64,000 bases of DNA from Gyrodactylus bullatarudis (taxonomy: Eukaryota > Platyhelminthes > Monogenea > Gyrodactylidea > Gyrodactylidae): NCBI GenBank assembly GCA_012064415.1, contig SSNU01000063.1, forward strand, positions 903,977 through 967,976, in the 5' to 3' direction. The notes beneath the pieces are model-generated. The model saw only the letters and a list, made by a program, of their open reading frames with translations. It was not told the DNA's origin and did no database searches. How positions within the stretch are numbered: position 1 is the first letter of the stretch; each line of letters opens with the position of its first letter. Positions 1-14,400 of the stretch are shown here, one piece after another. The translations under genes and the position numbers were made by a program.

Positions 1-1105
1 ATACATGTACTTGTTTCTTGACTATATCCAAGTAATTATACTTGTCCAAGTACCTCTCAATACTTGACCATGATTGGTCAATATCATAAATACTCAATTT
101 TATTGGTTAATTTATAAATTAGTCATCAAAAATGATGAATCAACATTGTTATTATTATATTGCTTCCGATATAAAGTCATGCTGTCTAGAAGAATGAAAT
201 TTTTCTAATTTTAGAAAAAAATACAAGAGTGCCAAAATATTTGGATTTAGTTTTTCAGATTGACTTAACAATTCAAAATGACTAAATTAACTTTGGTTTT
301 TAGTTCAAACTGATTCTTCTCGTTAACGGAACGCTAATGATATGGCCTAGAACCTATTCTAACCTTAACTTAGGGATCATGGAATTAGGTATGAACATTG
401 ATGGGGTCTCCAGTCTAATTTCAGTTGAATATTTTATCTATATTTTATGAAATAGCATCAAAATTGACTGATAAAAATAACTTCAAATTTCTCTACCTCA
501 AAAAATGTAGGTTGAGATCACTGATAAGTTATCAGTGATAAGGTATCATCGAAACGAAGGTATCAAAATAATACATTTAACGACCTCATAACTTTGAACA
601 CTGTCATAATAGATTTTTTATTGCTTTTAATGGTTCTTAGAACAGAGATAATATCTGGTTTAAATAAGTATTTCATTACTTTTTGGTGCTCAAGTGATTA
701 TGATTTATATTTGAGTATTTTTGCTCATCTTCATATCAACTGATTGTACTTGAATAACCTTCAAATTATTATTGTTAAGGAAGAGATAACTTCAATCAAA
801 GAATGGCATCCTTTGTCTCACATTGTTTTGTCGCCAAAGAGAGAAATATATGTGCAATTAGCATTAGAATAAATCTCCATAGGCATAAAAGAAAAAATCA
901 AGCAAACATAAAAAAATTCCAACTCAATTACAATTAATGGATGGATTTTATGTCAATAAAATTTGAAATCCATTTTCAAGTTGGAAGGGAAATTTCAGTT
1001 TTTTATATAAGGTTGTCAATTTAATTTAATGGAATTAAGTGATAATGATAGAAAATCACGAGGGAAATATTTCATCTAGCCCAAAACCAGATGGAGAATA
1101 CTTAC
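1..1105. other. left-end intron or intergenic sequence, no exon recognised
   Basis: AT-rich sequence at the left edge. It should be mostly intron of the Kirre/nephrin-like gene, whose first exon ends at 1106 on the minus strand with a good GTAAGT donor. I could not recognise a second exon here, so the rest of that gene probably lies outside the window. Short ACTTG-type repeats occur in the first 70 bases. Confidence 0.4.
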
Positions 1106-1421
1106 CATGTTGTTCGTCATAGTTGAAATGGAAACGGTTGCCAAATATCGTATCCAGATCAACTTTGGTATATCCGAAATTATCAATGATCCATTGTACG
1201 TTGAGCAGATCAAAGGAGAAAGTTTCATCCTCTATCCTCTTCTTGAATTGACATGTAAATTTGCCATTTTGGTTTAAACCAATTGTTACATTGTGCGACT
1301 TTTCAAGGACCAATTCTCCTCCCTCTTCCATGTAGGCCAGAGTTATTTGATAGGAAAAGATTGTCAGGGCTATTAAAACCTGCATGATAATTCTCTTTAG
1401 ATGATTTTTAGCTGGGGACAT
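1106..1421 (-). CDS. first coding exon of a Kirre/nephrin-like Ig adhesion protein (partial)
   Basis: The exon starts at ATG 1421 (an internal in-frame ATG at 1385 is an alternative) and ends at a strong GTAAGT donor after base 1106, in phase 1. It encodes about 105 residues: a basic N-terminus, a hydrophobic signal segment (about residues 11-29), then the first half of an immunoglobulin domain with the first Ig cysteine in FTCQF and the core tryptophan in VQWII. The 'W-x3-FG ... NRFHF' stretch resembles the first Ig domain of the IRM family (Kirre/Roughest, Sns/nephrin), which mediates cell adhesion in myoblast fusion and slit-diaphragm-like contacts. The second Ig cysteine is not in this exon. 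A CAG lies just upstream of the ATG, so a 5'UTR intron or trans-splice site is possible. Family assignment is inference from half a domain; a secreted or surface Ig protein is safer. Confidence 0.55.
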
Positions 1422-4400
1422 TTTAATTCCTGTTTAAAAGAAAGATAAAAAGCATTTAGAGAAGATCTTGGAAAATTAAAACTAATATTAAAATTTTTTT
1501 TTCGTTAATCTTTATGAAAAGCACATTTTTCAGTAATTCTTGATTTCAAACATAATCTTAGAGAAATTTACCTTAAAAATAAAAGAAAAACACTGATATG
1601 AAAATTGAACGCTGTTTTTTGGGTCTCGCAATTCAAAATCTTACAAAACTACTCTCAAGACTACAACGAGTGTAATATTGCCTGATTTTCTTATCCTCAA
1701 CTCTGTCGGTATTTCGTTGATATTCTAGTACCTGGCCAAATATTGATTTTTCTCATTTAATATTTGATTGGGTTTATGGAAAACAAGTTTAACTATAGCT
1801 TCATGCATTGGATATTGGTTTGTACAATCTCTTTTACTTTTGAACTGGAAGACTAAGCTAACTGAACTGAAAAAGGAATACTTTTCCACTTCATTAAATG
1901 ATACCAGATTTAGAATAGATAATCAAGCTTTTAATTAATTTTTAACTTGAGACAATTAGTAATTTTTTCATCTTTTTAGTGAGGGCAAACGGCCACGTTT
2001 TACCCTCTCATACGTATCTATCTATCCTCGATATATCTATTTTAGGAATGAAAATCAGAAATAAAATTATATTTTCCTACACAAGTCAAGGAAGGACACT
2101 TCCACAAGTCAAGAAATAGTTACTTCTGGACGATATACACTTTAATTCATCCTTGAATAATATCCAATGAATATGAAGAGAGAATTATAATTTTATTATC
2201 TTCATTCCCAAAATTTTATACATTTTATTATTAGTGAAATGACTCATTGAGGATCCAATATCACTTTCAGAGAATGAAGACTAGTCTATTTATTTTTCAT
2301 GGATATAATAATAATCATCATCATACATTTCTTCATAGTTTCTTGTCTGACAAAGGAAACGTTGGCTTCAACAATCCCTCGCAATATCTCCATGATATAA
2401 GGAAAATAACATTTTTATGAACTAGTTGAGAGTTGTCAATTCAAGAAAAATGGGAACGGAAAAAAGAGAGAAGAAACTTGTTGAAATAAATTTCAACTAT
2501 TCATTAGACAATTATCCGAGAGATTTCAACAAGATATCCCTTCTTAACTATTGTATCGCAGTAAGCGGGGAAATTAATTTTATTTTGAAATCTAAGAGAG
2601 GAAATCCTAGAGCGATCCTACTCCTGATTTTTCAATTCCTGGAGCTAGTATTTGGAAAAGTTTTCCTAGACACTTCATTAGAAATAAAGAGAGAAGGACA
2701 AGAGACTAATTCTAGTTAATCAAATAAAATCAACAGTCATTTTCATTACTTATGCCAACTACTAAGTAAGATTGGCATCAAAGAGAGGAAAAATACTAAA
2801 AAACTTTTTTTTTATTGTGCCTCTTGCAGTGGATGGTATGAAATGCAAATTTTTCTTGAGACTTTTTCAAGGTTACATTGAAATTGATTTGTCAATCAAA
2901 TATAAAAAGTAACAAAAAGTAAAGGCAACTTCGAGAAATTTTGTCCTCGCGTTTAAAATTGTATCAATTCCATGAGAGATGTAAGCATATGTATCATATA
3001 AAGATAAATAAATACAGTAGTACTCTTAAAAAATAAAAGATAGCCTTAAATACACTCAAATTTCAGTATACTATTCAGAGTCTCATATACATAGTTGGGA
3101 AAAAATCTCGATTTTAGCCTGATATGGCTTCTGATAGAGCGAAAATTTCCAAAGAAAACAGAAAATTTTAAGAACGTTCTTTTAAATGCGTTAATAGATA
3201 CAACAATATAAATAAAATACTTGAATAGTATAATTCTTAAATTCATTATACTCATTTATTATATATTTGCTTTTTCTCATTTCTAATAGTTCTAACAAAT
3301 TTCTATCTAATGAATATGTTTATATTTACGACTCTCTGAATACCTTTGACAAGTTATAGACGAAACATTTAAATCGCTCATCAGTCTGACGAATGCTAGT
3401 AGACTTAATGATTTTACCGAGGAAACTCGAATGGAAGATCAAGAAAATTATCGAAAAATTCGAAAAAGGATAAAAATTTAAAAGAAAGAGAAAAAAATGC
3501 CTTGAATTTGATTCTAAGCGGAGAGCTTGTCGACGATGTCACGAAAAGACGGCCATGTTGCTCAACTCAGAAATCATGCCCAATTATTTTTTGGCGCTCA
3601 TTCTAAAACTCATTCGAAGAGATTTATCTTGGTTAGTTGATTGATTCTGACCAAGCATCCTAGCTCTATTGTATCCTATTTCTGCGCATTCAATCTGAGA
3701 GGAGATGGACAAAGAACAAATTTATTATTCATGATTTAAAATTACCATAAAAAAATTAACTATGCTTGAATTATACATGTGTCTAATGAACTAACTTGGC
3801 AGAGTAAACAAAAATTAATGAGATGATAATAAAATTGGTTGTGCTTGCCAAGATGCATGGGGATATATTCAGTTTATTGTTCGTGTAAGAAAAAAACAAG
3901 GAAAACTTATCCAAGTCGATATTTCAGGCAGGGTAGCTGATAGAACCATTCTATTCCTCCAAGGATCCTTCAAGATCACACCGAAACAGTAAAATAGGCA
4001 ATAGTTCTACTTCAAAAAAGACATAGAATGAATTTATTAGCGAGAAACTCAATCCTAGTTTGAGTATAGTACAGGGGAAATTAATCGTCTTAAAAAAAGT
4101 GTTAAAAAATTGAAAATCTCTCTACTCTAATTATCTATGGATTCTTTAGTTTGATTGACGATTCAATTAGTCTAAATGAACTCTTTTTTTTAGTAACTTT
4201 AGTAAGATCAAAGCCCAATCTTTTTGTTTACTTTTGGGAATTGTTATTGTCTGGTCTCAAAGAAATCTTTTCGTCAAAGAAGAAACGTTTTCTTCTCAAA
4301 TTAAAGAAAAATTTATCAAATTTTTAAATTCATTGCACCTCAATCCAGTCAAAAGATTATTGATACGAGCGTTTATACAATATTTTCAATAATTAAGCAG

Positions 4401-5244
4401 ATTATACTGATCTTTTCCTTAACACGCAAACAACCATTGATAATAAAAATTATTAGGGAAAATCTCTGTCTTATATGAGCAGAAAGACTCTCTTTTTTGA
4501 CTTGTATTTTCCTTCTCAAGTGAATGAGGTAAAGAATGATTTTGTCTTTTTCCCTCTTTTTTTATTCAGCATTGTGGTAGGCGTACTAGAGAGAAGGATG
4601 TATGTCATAGTAAATTGGGATCATTATTATTAGCACATTTGACAGAAGAGATTTTACAACTACTATTCTCATTGCCCAAGTTATATTTCTACCTTGGTTA
4701 AACGCGTATTCCCATATATGGGTTATACGTATGAAACGCCCAGATTAAATTTTCAGATATGAATGAATTATTTGAAGAAGATTGTTTGATTCTACAACTC
4801 TTGCCAGAGTACAAACGAAAATGAAAACAGTTTTCAGTTACAAAAGCTTCGATAATTGGCTATGAGAAAACATGATGACTAGATGGGAAACAGACTGAAA
4901 ATGTTATCTATAGTTGACATTTAGAGTTGAGGACAATGGAAAAGAAGTTTATGCAATATTACAATGGAAAAAAGATTTAATTATCCCTGTTGTTGTAACT
5001 TGTTGTGAACGTTTTAGTTTAGCGAAAATAAAAATAACTAATAAGCATAACATTCCGATTCATGCCGAAGAGAATGTTGATATATATTAATTTTACTCAA
5101 TTCTCAGATGATTTTTCATAAATTCAGAATTTGACAATTGAAGTGGTTGAATGCTGATAATTGAGATTAAAAACAGACGAATATGACCAAAGAAAATCAA
5201 AGGAATTCGTCATGATTGAGTGAAATCAAATAATCTAGATCACG

Positions 5245-5425
5245 AGATGCCCAAAAATCAAAAAGTTTAACTTTTTCTTTAACATAAAAGATCTTTTGAG
5301 AACCTCTTTGATGAAATTCGAATCATTTCTCTAATGTTGATCACAAACTTGCTTCAAATCTTCGAAATCGTTAAAAACTATGGACGCATTTTCGAAATTC
5401 AAAAAATAACCTAATTTTGGCCAGA
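5245..5425 (-). repeat. diverged copy of the 8-kb foldback repeat
   Basis: The reverse complement of this stretch matches 8120-8290. For example, a 'GCATTTTCGAAATTCAAAAA' block and a 'GATCAACATTAGA'-type block occur in the same order in both. It looks like an old, partial copy of the same interspersed element. Confidence 0.55.
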
Positions 5426-6761
5426 TTGATTTATTTGGAATTCATTTTAATTCAAGTAACTTATTGGCTCTTTCCATCAAAGTAACATAATTTTGTTCCC
5501 GGCTATTATTGACTAGGCTAGCAGTAAGAAGTTGTGCCAGTAAAGAACGAAAATTTTATAACAACCCTTTGAGATCAAATTTAATTAAGATCGCTTATCG
5601 CATCCGAATTGGTTGTTATCTTTATTTTAATGACAAGAGATATAAAAGATACCAACGAAGGCTGAAAAAATATGAGCTCCATGAATTTGTTATTTTTGTT
5701 TTCTAGCTTCTTCTATTTTTTCCATCTCACGATAAATTGCAGTATGCAATGCATGATAGAAGGGAGAGAAGAAGTGTGAAATTTTAATGAGCTCATCATT
5801 AAGGCACATTTGTTGCTTAAGCCATATGTATGGATGCATATGGAAAATCTTGTTATTCCACAATTTCTTGCTGCCTGCCTGCTTCTCCTTGTTACCTAAC
5901 ATTTCTTTTTCCTTTTTACGAAAGAAATTAGCAGAAGTAGTAGTACAAGGAGAGACAGCGAACAGACACCAACCAACAGCATCAACAGCAACACAGATGA
6001 AATAAATTATGCAATACGAGAAAGGAGTGGGAGAGAATATGAAATATAAAATAATAATAATGATGCTGATGCCAACTGTGAAAAATGAGAAGAATGAAAC
6101 AAATGATAGGGGGAGGGGAGCTGAGTAAGAGGCCAGGAAAAATATCAATGGAACAAAGGGAAATATTTTTTCATTGTGGGAAAAAAATATTTGTTCGTTC
6201 TATTTCTACAAGTCCAGAGAACTATTTTGATCAACAACTTCAAAATCCTTGATCAGAGGAAAAATTTGGATCATACGGAGAAGTTGTAATTAAAACCTTG
6301 ATTACAAGGCGAGATCATCACTTCACTTAAGGAGGGTGGAGTTTTATTTTCTCCGACCAACTCACGAGAGTACTTGGACGAAATTTTGCAAAATTACTTA
6401 AATCGCCCATCTTAAATCTAATCTCGAAGATTAGATTTATAATATCGATATATTAAACAGAACATGATCAATAAGTTTGTGAAAATCAAAATCAAATAAA
6501 AAGCTCAATTGGTTTTTTACCTGGTAACGAGCCGGTTATTGATCGAGATATTTAGGATCCTAGTGTAGGAGTAAACATTAATAACATGAAGAATATTCAA
6601 CGATTATATAATAAATTATTTAGATTGATAACCCTGAAGTAGATAATCTAGATATTATGGCTAGCGAGAGAATAACAAGATCAAAACAATACTCAGGCAT
6701 TTCCATTGTTTAATTGCATTGACCTCTTTAGATAATTTACCAAAGAATTGCTTATAGTTTT

Positions 6762-6783
6762 ATGATGATGATGATGATGATAA
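6762..6783. repeat. (ATG)n trinucleotide microsatellite
   Basis: Seven consecutive ATG/GAT units in noncoding AT-rich sequence. Other short microsatellites in the window are (GA)n at 20050-20068, (TTC)n at 41787-41803 and CTCA repeats near 42538-42560. Confidence 0.85.
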
Positions 6784-7989
6784 TAGGAAGTAGAGATAAA
6801 GAATTAATTATTCTCTTTTAAAAATATCCAATCTACTTTGTTGTTTGGTATTCTCAACCATAAATTATTCTAGTTAATTGAAGTGTAATGATCAACTTTT
6901 AAAAAGATCAAGTGAATCTTCTTTTATGAATCAATGCCCGGGTGGGTTGTATATTTTATCCTGTATATAAAACATACTTTCAGTATTCTTGTGAGGTAAC
7001 GCTTCGAAACCCTAGGCCAGAACCCCTATTTATCTCCTATTACTCAATACTCAATAATTATACAAATTTTAGACATTCAAAATACTAGCAACGTCTGGTC
7101 ATCAAGTAAGATTTCAATCGACATTGTAAAAAGTTATTAATAATAAGTTATCATATGTATGCATTGTAATAAGATCAAGATCTACTTCTTAATATGCTAA
7201 TTTTCTATTCACCAGGATGATCTCCTTAAAAATGAGAGCCAACTTGACTGAAAGAGAAACTGGATCGCGAAAAAGTAGAACCCTAGCCGAAAACTTATTC
7301 CAGAATTATATCTTGATGAAAATCTTTTTCAAATTTTACAGACATTTAGAAATATTCCTCCATTAGAGGAATTATCCAGGGTATGAGGCAAAGTTTTATT
7401 GCTTTCTGTAGGAAAATTTAAACAAACAAATAGTCTTGAATTTGAAATTAAAATCCCAGATACATAACCATATAATGAGTGTTAAGTGTTGAATGGGGAG
7501 GGTGAAAGTTTTATTAGAAAAATGGTAAAGGTTCCACTTTAACATTCTCATGTAATTTCAATTTATTGGTTTTTATCTTTGGATAATAAATTGAGTGTTG
7601 AGTAGCTCAATTCAGACTTTGAATCTAAACATTAGCTCAACTTATCGACGATAATAAAGGCTGATAAATTGGGCTTCAAGAAGTCTTAAAAAGCCAGGAT
7701 CTCGGAGTTTAAAGCTATAAAGTATCATTTATTCTTATGATACCTTTTTTGATCGAAAGTTTAATCCTTTTAATTTAATATTGAAAAATCAAAAAGCGAG
7801 TTGGAAGATCATTTTCTTTCATATCGATAATCTTGAGAAATTTTTCGAATTAAATTCTACAATTTGATGAAAATACTTTGAGCCTATTCATAACTTTTTA
7901 ATTGATTCATTAAAATATACATAAAAACCCTAAGATATATTTTAGTGTATTAAATTTTATTTAAACAAATCTATAGTTATAGTTTATAA

Positions 7990-8470
7990 GACTAGTTGAC
8001 ATGAAGATGAGAATTTACTATTTTTACAAAAAGCTCAATGTTTTTCTCCGGATTCAAAGAAAAAAATAATTTTTTGAATTCTAAAACGGAATAACCTAAT
8101 AAGGTGAAAAAATTTCGAAAAAAATTCAATCTGACCAAAATTTAGCTGTTTTTTGAATTTTGAAAATGCACCAAATTTCCACTTTTTCAACTTTTGAGCT
8201 CAAAATTTTTATCGATTTCGATTATTCGAAGCAGTTAAGTGATGATATTTGGGATCAACATTAGACAAAGAATTCGAATTTAGCCATAGAAATAGCGAAT
8301 AACTTACTGTTTGCGAGAAAAAGTTAAACTTTCAGATATGGGATAATTTGCCTTCGTGATAATCGAAAAATTTAAAGGGTTCGATTTCCCACAGTAATGA
8401 TGAACTTTTGCAGGTGAATTCTAATTCTTCGTTCAATTTTGATCCCAAATATCATCACTTAACTGCTTAA
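7990..8470. repeat. foldback repeat with 50-bp inverted arms
   Basis: Bases 8231-8282 and 8414-8466 are near-perfect inverted copies (arm core GCAGTTAAGTGATGATATTT) separated by about 130 bp. The left part, from CTAGTTGACATGAAGATGAG at 7992, resembles the end of the palindrome at 53918 (CTAGTTAATATGAAGATGGG), so both belong to one repeat family. No coding capacity is visible; a non-autonomous, foldback-type mobile element is the likely nature. Confidence 0.65.
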
Positions 8471-11400
8471 TATAAACTTTATATTATTAACACATATTAA
8501 TTATAATAGTCAACAGTAGTGTTTTCATCCAATGAACAAAATGTGAATAATTCCCAGAAATTCAGAAACTGCTATTATTAATTTTGACACAAGTATTTTC
8601 TCGAGAAAGAACCAGACAAGCTATTGTCAAATTTTACAAGAGAATATTCACTGAGTAATAATTCTCAAATCTATTTACTACTATTCAGAGAATCATCTTT
8701 CTGATTTTGACATTTGATTGTCTGCTAATTAATCGTTATTACATGCACAATTGAATAGAAATTCTATTATTTAAATCCAAATATTTTGATAATTCTATGA
8801 AATATGTTATGATAAATTGCCAATATAAATTATTAAAAAAGAATTTATCTCATGATATACACTTGACAGGAGTAAGCATCTACTTTCTACTAAGATAGCA
8901 ATAGATTAAGGAGAATCATTACTTTGGAATAGCGAAAGATAGAACTGATCCTCATAATTATACTCACGCTATTAATTTCATTCAATAAATAAAAGAGGAC
9001 TAACCAAAAAAATTATGTTTGCCTTTATGATCACAATAGTGGTAAAGAGGGAACGTGTCAAGATAATTCCAAAATTATTCCAAAAACTGTCTAAATGGTC
9101 CGGTACTTGATACTTTGGGATTGAGACATTTAAATCAGCTACTCTATTGCGAAAATTGAGAAATTTGTAAGTTCCTTAGAATCAGTGTATGTATCATGCT
9201 TTTTATTAAGTAAAATTTTATACCACTCTGATTGGTCCATGATTCTGATTGGTTGAAGTGGACGTGTTGAACTTTCCTAGCCAACTGGTATCAGCTGTAT
9301 TACAGTGAATGTCTATATGCCCAAATTAATACATGCACTTATCTCAGTGTGAAATTTAATTAACAATCAGAAAAAGAAACAACAGATTCACCTTGAGGCG
9401 GGAAAAAATCTTTCTCTTTTCCCAATTCCTTGTATGAATGCAAATTCTCTACAATTTTCATTCTCCATAAAAGTTATGAGTCATTGTTTAGCAATAGAAT
9501 ATCTAATGTTGCACATTTGAGCATGAAAAAAGGGATAAATTATTCTCATCTTCTTCAAATGAAAAAATAGCATATTATATTATATGACGAAAGAATATCA
9601 GAGAGGAGATGACAATTTCGAAATAAAACTAATAGAAAATGATTGATTTATTCCTTATTGAATAGAAAGCTTACATTGCTTTTACCGTACCATAAATAGA
9701 GGAATTGAATTGAATAAAAAAGATGTATGGGGTGGGGTGGATAAAATTTACTTGTGGAATGTTTCAAAAATAATAATATAAGGGACCCATATTATCCTAT
9801 TGGCGCGTTGGTACATGAATTCATCTCTCAACTCTGGCATGCTTAATGAAGAAAACGTTTTTTATTCAAATATGATAATGACGATATGGTGATAAATTAC
9901 TCTCTCTTTATCTCTTCACAAATAACAGGAACAAAATAATAGAATGTAAATTAATCATCTTGACATTGAATAATCAGTTTGATTGGGGTATATTGAAGAA
10001 TACTCATTTTGAGTAAAGGAACAAAGATCTTATGTACATCTTGAATCAGCTGCATATTCGAGCTTTTCTAATGTGAATCTATACAGAATTTTGTTTTTGA
10101 TGAATTTAACTTGTGCTTCTGTTCTATGAGTGTTTGTCTATTCAGATTAACATGATTTCCAAAATAAACTTTGTACAAATCTCAAGATCACAAATGGTAT
10201 TATTTCAAGTTTGTGTGAAATGAAGAGCTTTAGTAAATAAAAACGAATGATATCAAATAACTTTCTTTTGAAGTGCCGAAAAAGATTCCAAGGTCCTTAA
10301 TTGTGAGAGAAACAAATGCACATCAGATAAGCTACAATCAATAATAATTAGATAAAAACGTCTCACACATGAGAGTTTTGTAGGAAAGATGAATCTGTCT
10401 CAAAATTTCTAATTTACAAAGAACTGTTAGCCTCCGGTTATACAATGAAGCGAAGAAGGAACTCACCTAATCTAGTTAACTACATTCATTTATTGTAGAA
10501 GAAGTTTTGATTATTTGGATTATATGAGAATGAAGAGAAAAACTCCCTTGCAAAATGAAAATTAGCCAGAGAGATTAGAGAAATTGGTAACAGTCTCATC
10601 GGGGAATTGACGAGAGAAGAGAAGCCAGTAAGAGTTTTATACTATCGTCAATTATTTCCTATTATTTTATAAATTATTAAAATTCTCTCCAAAACACTAT
10701 TCCATCGTTGTCTTGAGTTTCTTAAACTAAATTGACAAATTTATACTTGATGTTTTAAATCAAATAGAAAAGTAAGCTTTGATCAGAATAGTATCAGAGG
10801 CTTTTCCAGAATCTCGATATTGAGATAGCCATGTACTCGAAAGTAAATGAGAAACTCTCTTAGAATGCTCATTAAATTTGAAATAAAAACTTATAATAAA
10901 AGTAAAACTTATTTTATCCTTTATCACTGAAAAGCTTTGACTGTGGAAATTACAATGAAACCAGCTAGACTTTTTCTTCATTTTTATCTTTTTTCTATTC
11001 AACTTTAATAGATTTCTTGAAAGATATGATATTGAATGAAAGGCCTTTAAATTCGAAGGATAACTAAGTTATTACATTAATTAATTTTTCCATTATGTTG
11101 ATTGCAATACTCATGATGAGAGTACAACTTTTCATAGACATAGAAAAGAGCTTAATTGAAAACATTCCAAAGATTTCTCTTAAGAAGAGTAGTGCTTTTA
11201 AATTATAGAAAATTGTCTAAACGAATGTTCCGTTTGTGACATCCAGTTCGAAACCCCTAATACTGAATCGGTCTATTTGAAATCCACCTACCTATTCCTA
11301 ATTTCTTATACAGAAAAAGGGAAGAACATTGTTTTCCTCTAAATCCCAATAAGACTAATTTTCAAAAACTGAAAAAGAAACATGGGTAATTTCATGCCTG

Positions 11401-14400
11401 AAAAAAGATAAAGATTTGAGATTTTCCTATGTTTCTTTTTAACTTACACATATGTGTACTACAAAGATATAGCTGAAATACTATTTTATATGTATTTATG
11501 TATTGTATCTCGAAATAGTAATACAGATAAGAATTTCAATATTTTTCCATTCATTTTTATGAGAGGCCATTGCAGTTTAGGTAATATTTTTTTGTTTTTA
11601 TTCTCCTAGCCCAATTTTACTACAAGTTTAGGTGGAAAGAACTTTCTGTTTGAAATTTAACTCCATATTATTCAACTCTGTATTATTATTTGTTATTATC
11701 TTTGGGGATTGAAAGTTGGCAAGCTTTTGTACTTTTAATATTTAATAATTATTTCTCAGCAATAAAGGGTGGGGTATAAATAAAATACAATGATATAACT
11801 ACAGGATCAATGAAAACATTCGGATATTACTCGCCATTTTCATCTGTAAATTTGAAATTATTTTTAATTACAAAATGACTGTATTTCTATTTACCCGTTG
11901 GTCATAAATATTAATCCAGATTTGTACGAACACATACCTATAAGAGATATCCCCTGTTGTTTTACTTTGTGAAATTACTCTATAAAGAGAGTACATTAGC
12001 TTTTCTGTCCTCAACAAGACTAATAGAAAGAGGGGAAGAAATTACAAATTCATTTCGCTCATTTCTTGCATCAATAGGAAATAATAATGAACATTTATCA
12101 GCATAAAACATCATCTAATACATTCTGATTAGTAGTAATAGCGAAGGAAATAAAAAACCTCACTGTATTTCCTACACTACAGATGTTATTGATAAGTGTA
12201 GTGTATTCTTCTGATGATGATGAAGGAACAATTGCTCTTATTTTTGAGAATTCATTCAAATGTAACGGTTATTTAAAAAATGGGTGATGAAATTTTTCAA
12301 GTTATCTTCAATGAGTCAGTGTTTCTCCTTTTATTTTATTCAACGATGAATGAAGTGATCACCTGAAAACAAAATTTAATTCTCGTATCTTATCCAAGGA
12401 CAAAAACATAAAACTCAAAGAATTCTAGTTGAGATTGTAGTTAAAGTCTCTTGCATAATTCCAACTTAAGAATACTTTGTGAAAATTTGAATCCTGCGCC
12501 AAAATTTTTAAACTCAATTCAAATTTAGAAAGGCAGTTTTATCATCATAGATTTAAGAAAAAATGATTCCCTTTTATCACTGAAATCGTCTGAGCTTTGG
12601 AATGATTGCCTCAATTACATTACCATACTTTTCTTCTAAAGAATTTTATTTATAATTCCCATGAATGTTTTTTTTCGCCTCCAATTTTCTATGGCATCAA
12701 TCCTACTTTGCGAAGAATGCAATTAGTGAAGAATACATCAGATCAATAAATGAATTCTATTATTATTTCTATGTATCCTATTAAGAAAGTGGTGTGCTTT
12801 TGGTATGTTTCAATGGAAAATGATCTTTCATTTATTTTTATCTATGTTTATGAAAGACATGTGAATTGATTAGATTATTACAAATTCTGTAATACGGAAA
12901 ATAACATCTCTGTGAGAACTATCATCTAGGATTAATCTTGGCTCTCTAATCATGTATTAGTAATCATCCATTTCCCCTAGTATTCATATCCATCCAATCC
13001 ACCCTGGGTTATCTTTTTCTAGATCTATAAAAATGAAATCTACTCAATTTTTTACTCATCAAGGACATTGTGATAAAACTGTACAACTATACATTGTACA
13101 ACAGAAATTTATTTCCCTAGGATTACGCAAATCATTCAAAGCAACAAGGAGTTAATTAATAATAGAATAGAACAAGCAAGGGTAGGTGAAATTCTATTGT
13201 TCCACTAGCTGTTTCGTAGCAAATTTGATCAAATTTCATCACTAGAAAAGAGCCGAGTTCTAGAAATAGATGCATCTTTATTCTTGAGTAGTCATGAGTC
13301 TGGTTACAAGAATCCAGACGAAAAAGCAGACTTTATGACCCCCATTAGGTAAATTTTTTCTCTTGTCTGATTAAATTGATTAGATTGATCAATGAAAGTA
13401 AGCCTGTAGGAAAGTTTTTGATCTTTTGATGGTCTGCTGTAGGAAATAAATTTAATCTAGTCTCAATGAGTTATTCTCGTAAAAGCATAAAAATTCATTC
13501 AATAATGTGTAAGAAAAGGGAATTCATTTTTGAATTTAAAATAGCAGTCTGATTCTGACTATTTGTAATACACTAAAGATCTACTGATAGTGATATTATC
13601 TTATCTCTGGGCTAATTCAAATATTGCTTGAAATTCATTTTGTTTGCGACTATTTGAATTAAAAAATCGCTTGTCTATGTAGTATAATCGATAATTATAA
13701 TTATGATTATTACTTATGACTCATGGCGACAAAAAGTGTGCAATTTAAAAAAAAATTAAATGCCATTTTCGAAAAAAATATGTCGAAATATGTAGTTCAT
13801 TTTTTTAGGTACTATTACTTCATAATATTTTAAATGGTAAAAATGAAAAATATTTCATTGGGAAATGCTTGTTGCTTGACACCTATTTTAATGATTGACT
13901 CTGAGAACCGATTCAATAACTTTAAATTGTACCAATGAGAGAGAAGTATGATTATTAAAATTTTATCATATTCTAATTGTTTCTGTTCAATCTGTTCACT
14001 ACAATGGAGGTTTGTATCACATTTATCTCAATCAGCCTACTTTGTTTGAGAAGGGATGAAAAAATTGTTGCTTAGTTCTATAATATGCATAAAATAGTGT
14101 AAAATTATGCACTCAGAATAAAAATGTGATAAGCTTAAAAATATGTAAAATATGCGGTCTAAAAATTAGAATTTTTAAAAACAGTTTACATAACTACATT
14201 TGCATTGGATTTCTAAAAGGGGTATATGACAGTTTTAAAAATATGCAAACACATATTTTTTCTCGCCCTACTTATAAGTAAGCAGTATGGTGTAACAAAT
14301 TTGATAAAGTAATTAATCTATTCCTTTTATACGTTTCGCCTACTAAAGGATAAGAAGCGTTCTTGTTGAGACAGGCTCTGTCCAGATTTTCATAATGTTT

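Noticed and set aside
2426..2719. 97-codon plus-strand open frame
   Set aside because: No ATG at the start and no recognisable features; likely chance.
5690..6148. 152-codon minus-strand open frame
   Set aside because: It begins with TTG, contains low-complexity Ile/Phe runs from microsatellite-like DNA, and has no domain or splice context. The first ATG leaves about 70 codons.
6985..7025. tRNA-like fragment resembling the 60.9-kb core
   Set aside because: Shares a GAGG-AACGCTTC stretch but lacks a proper B box and paired arms; similarity too short to call.
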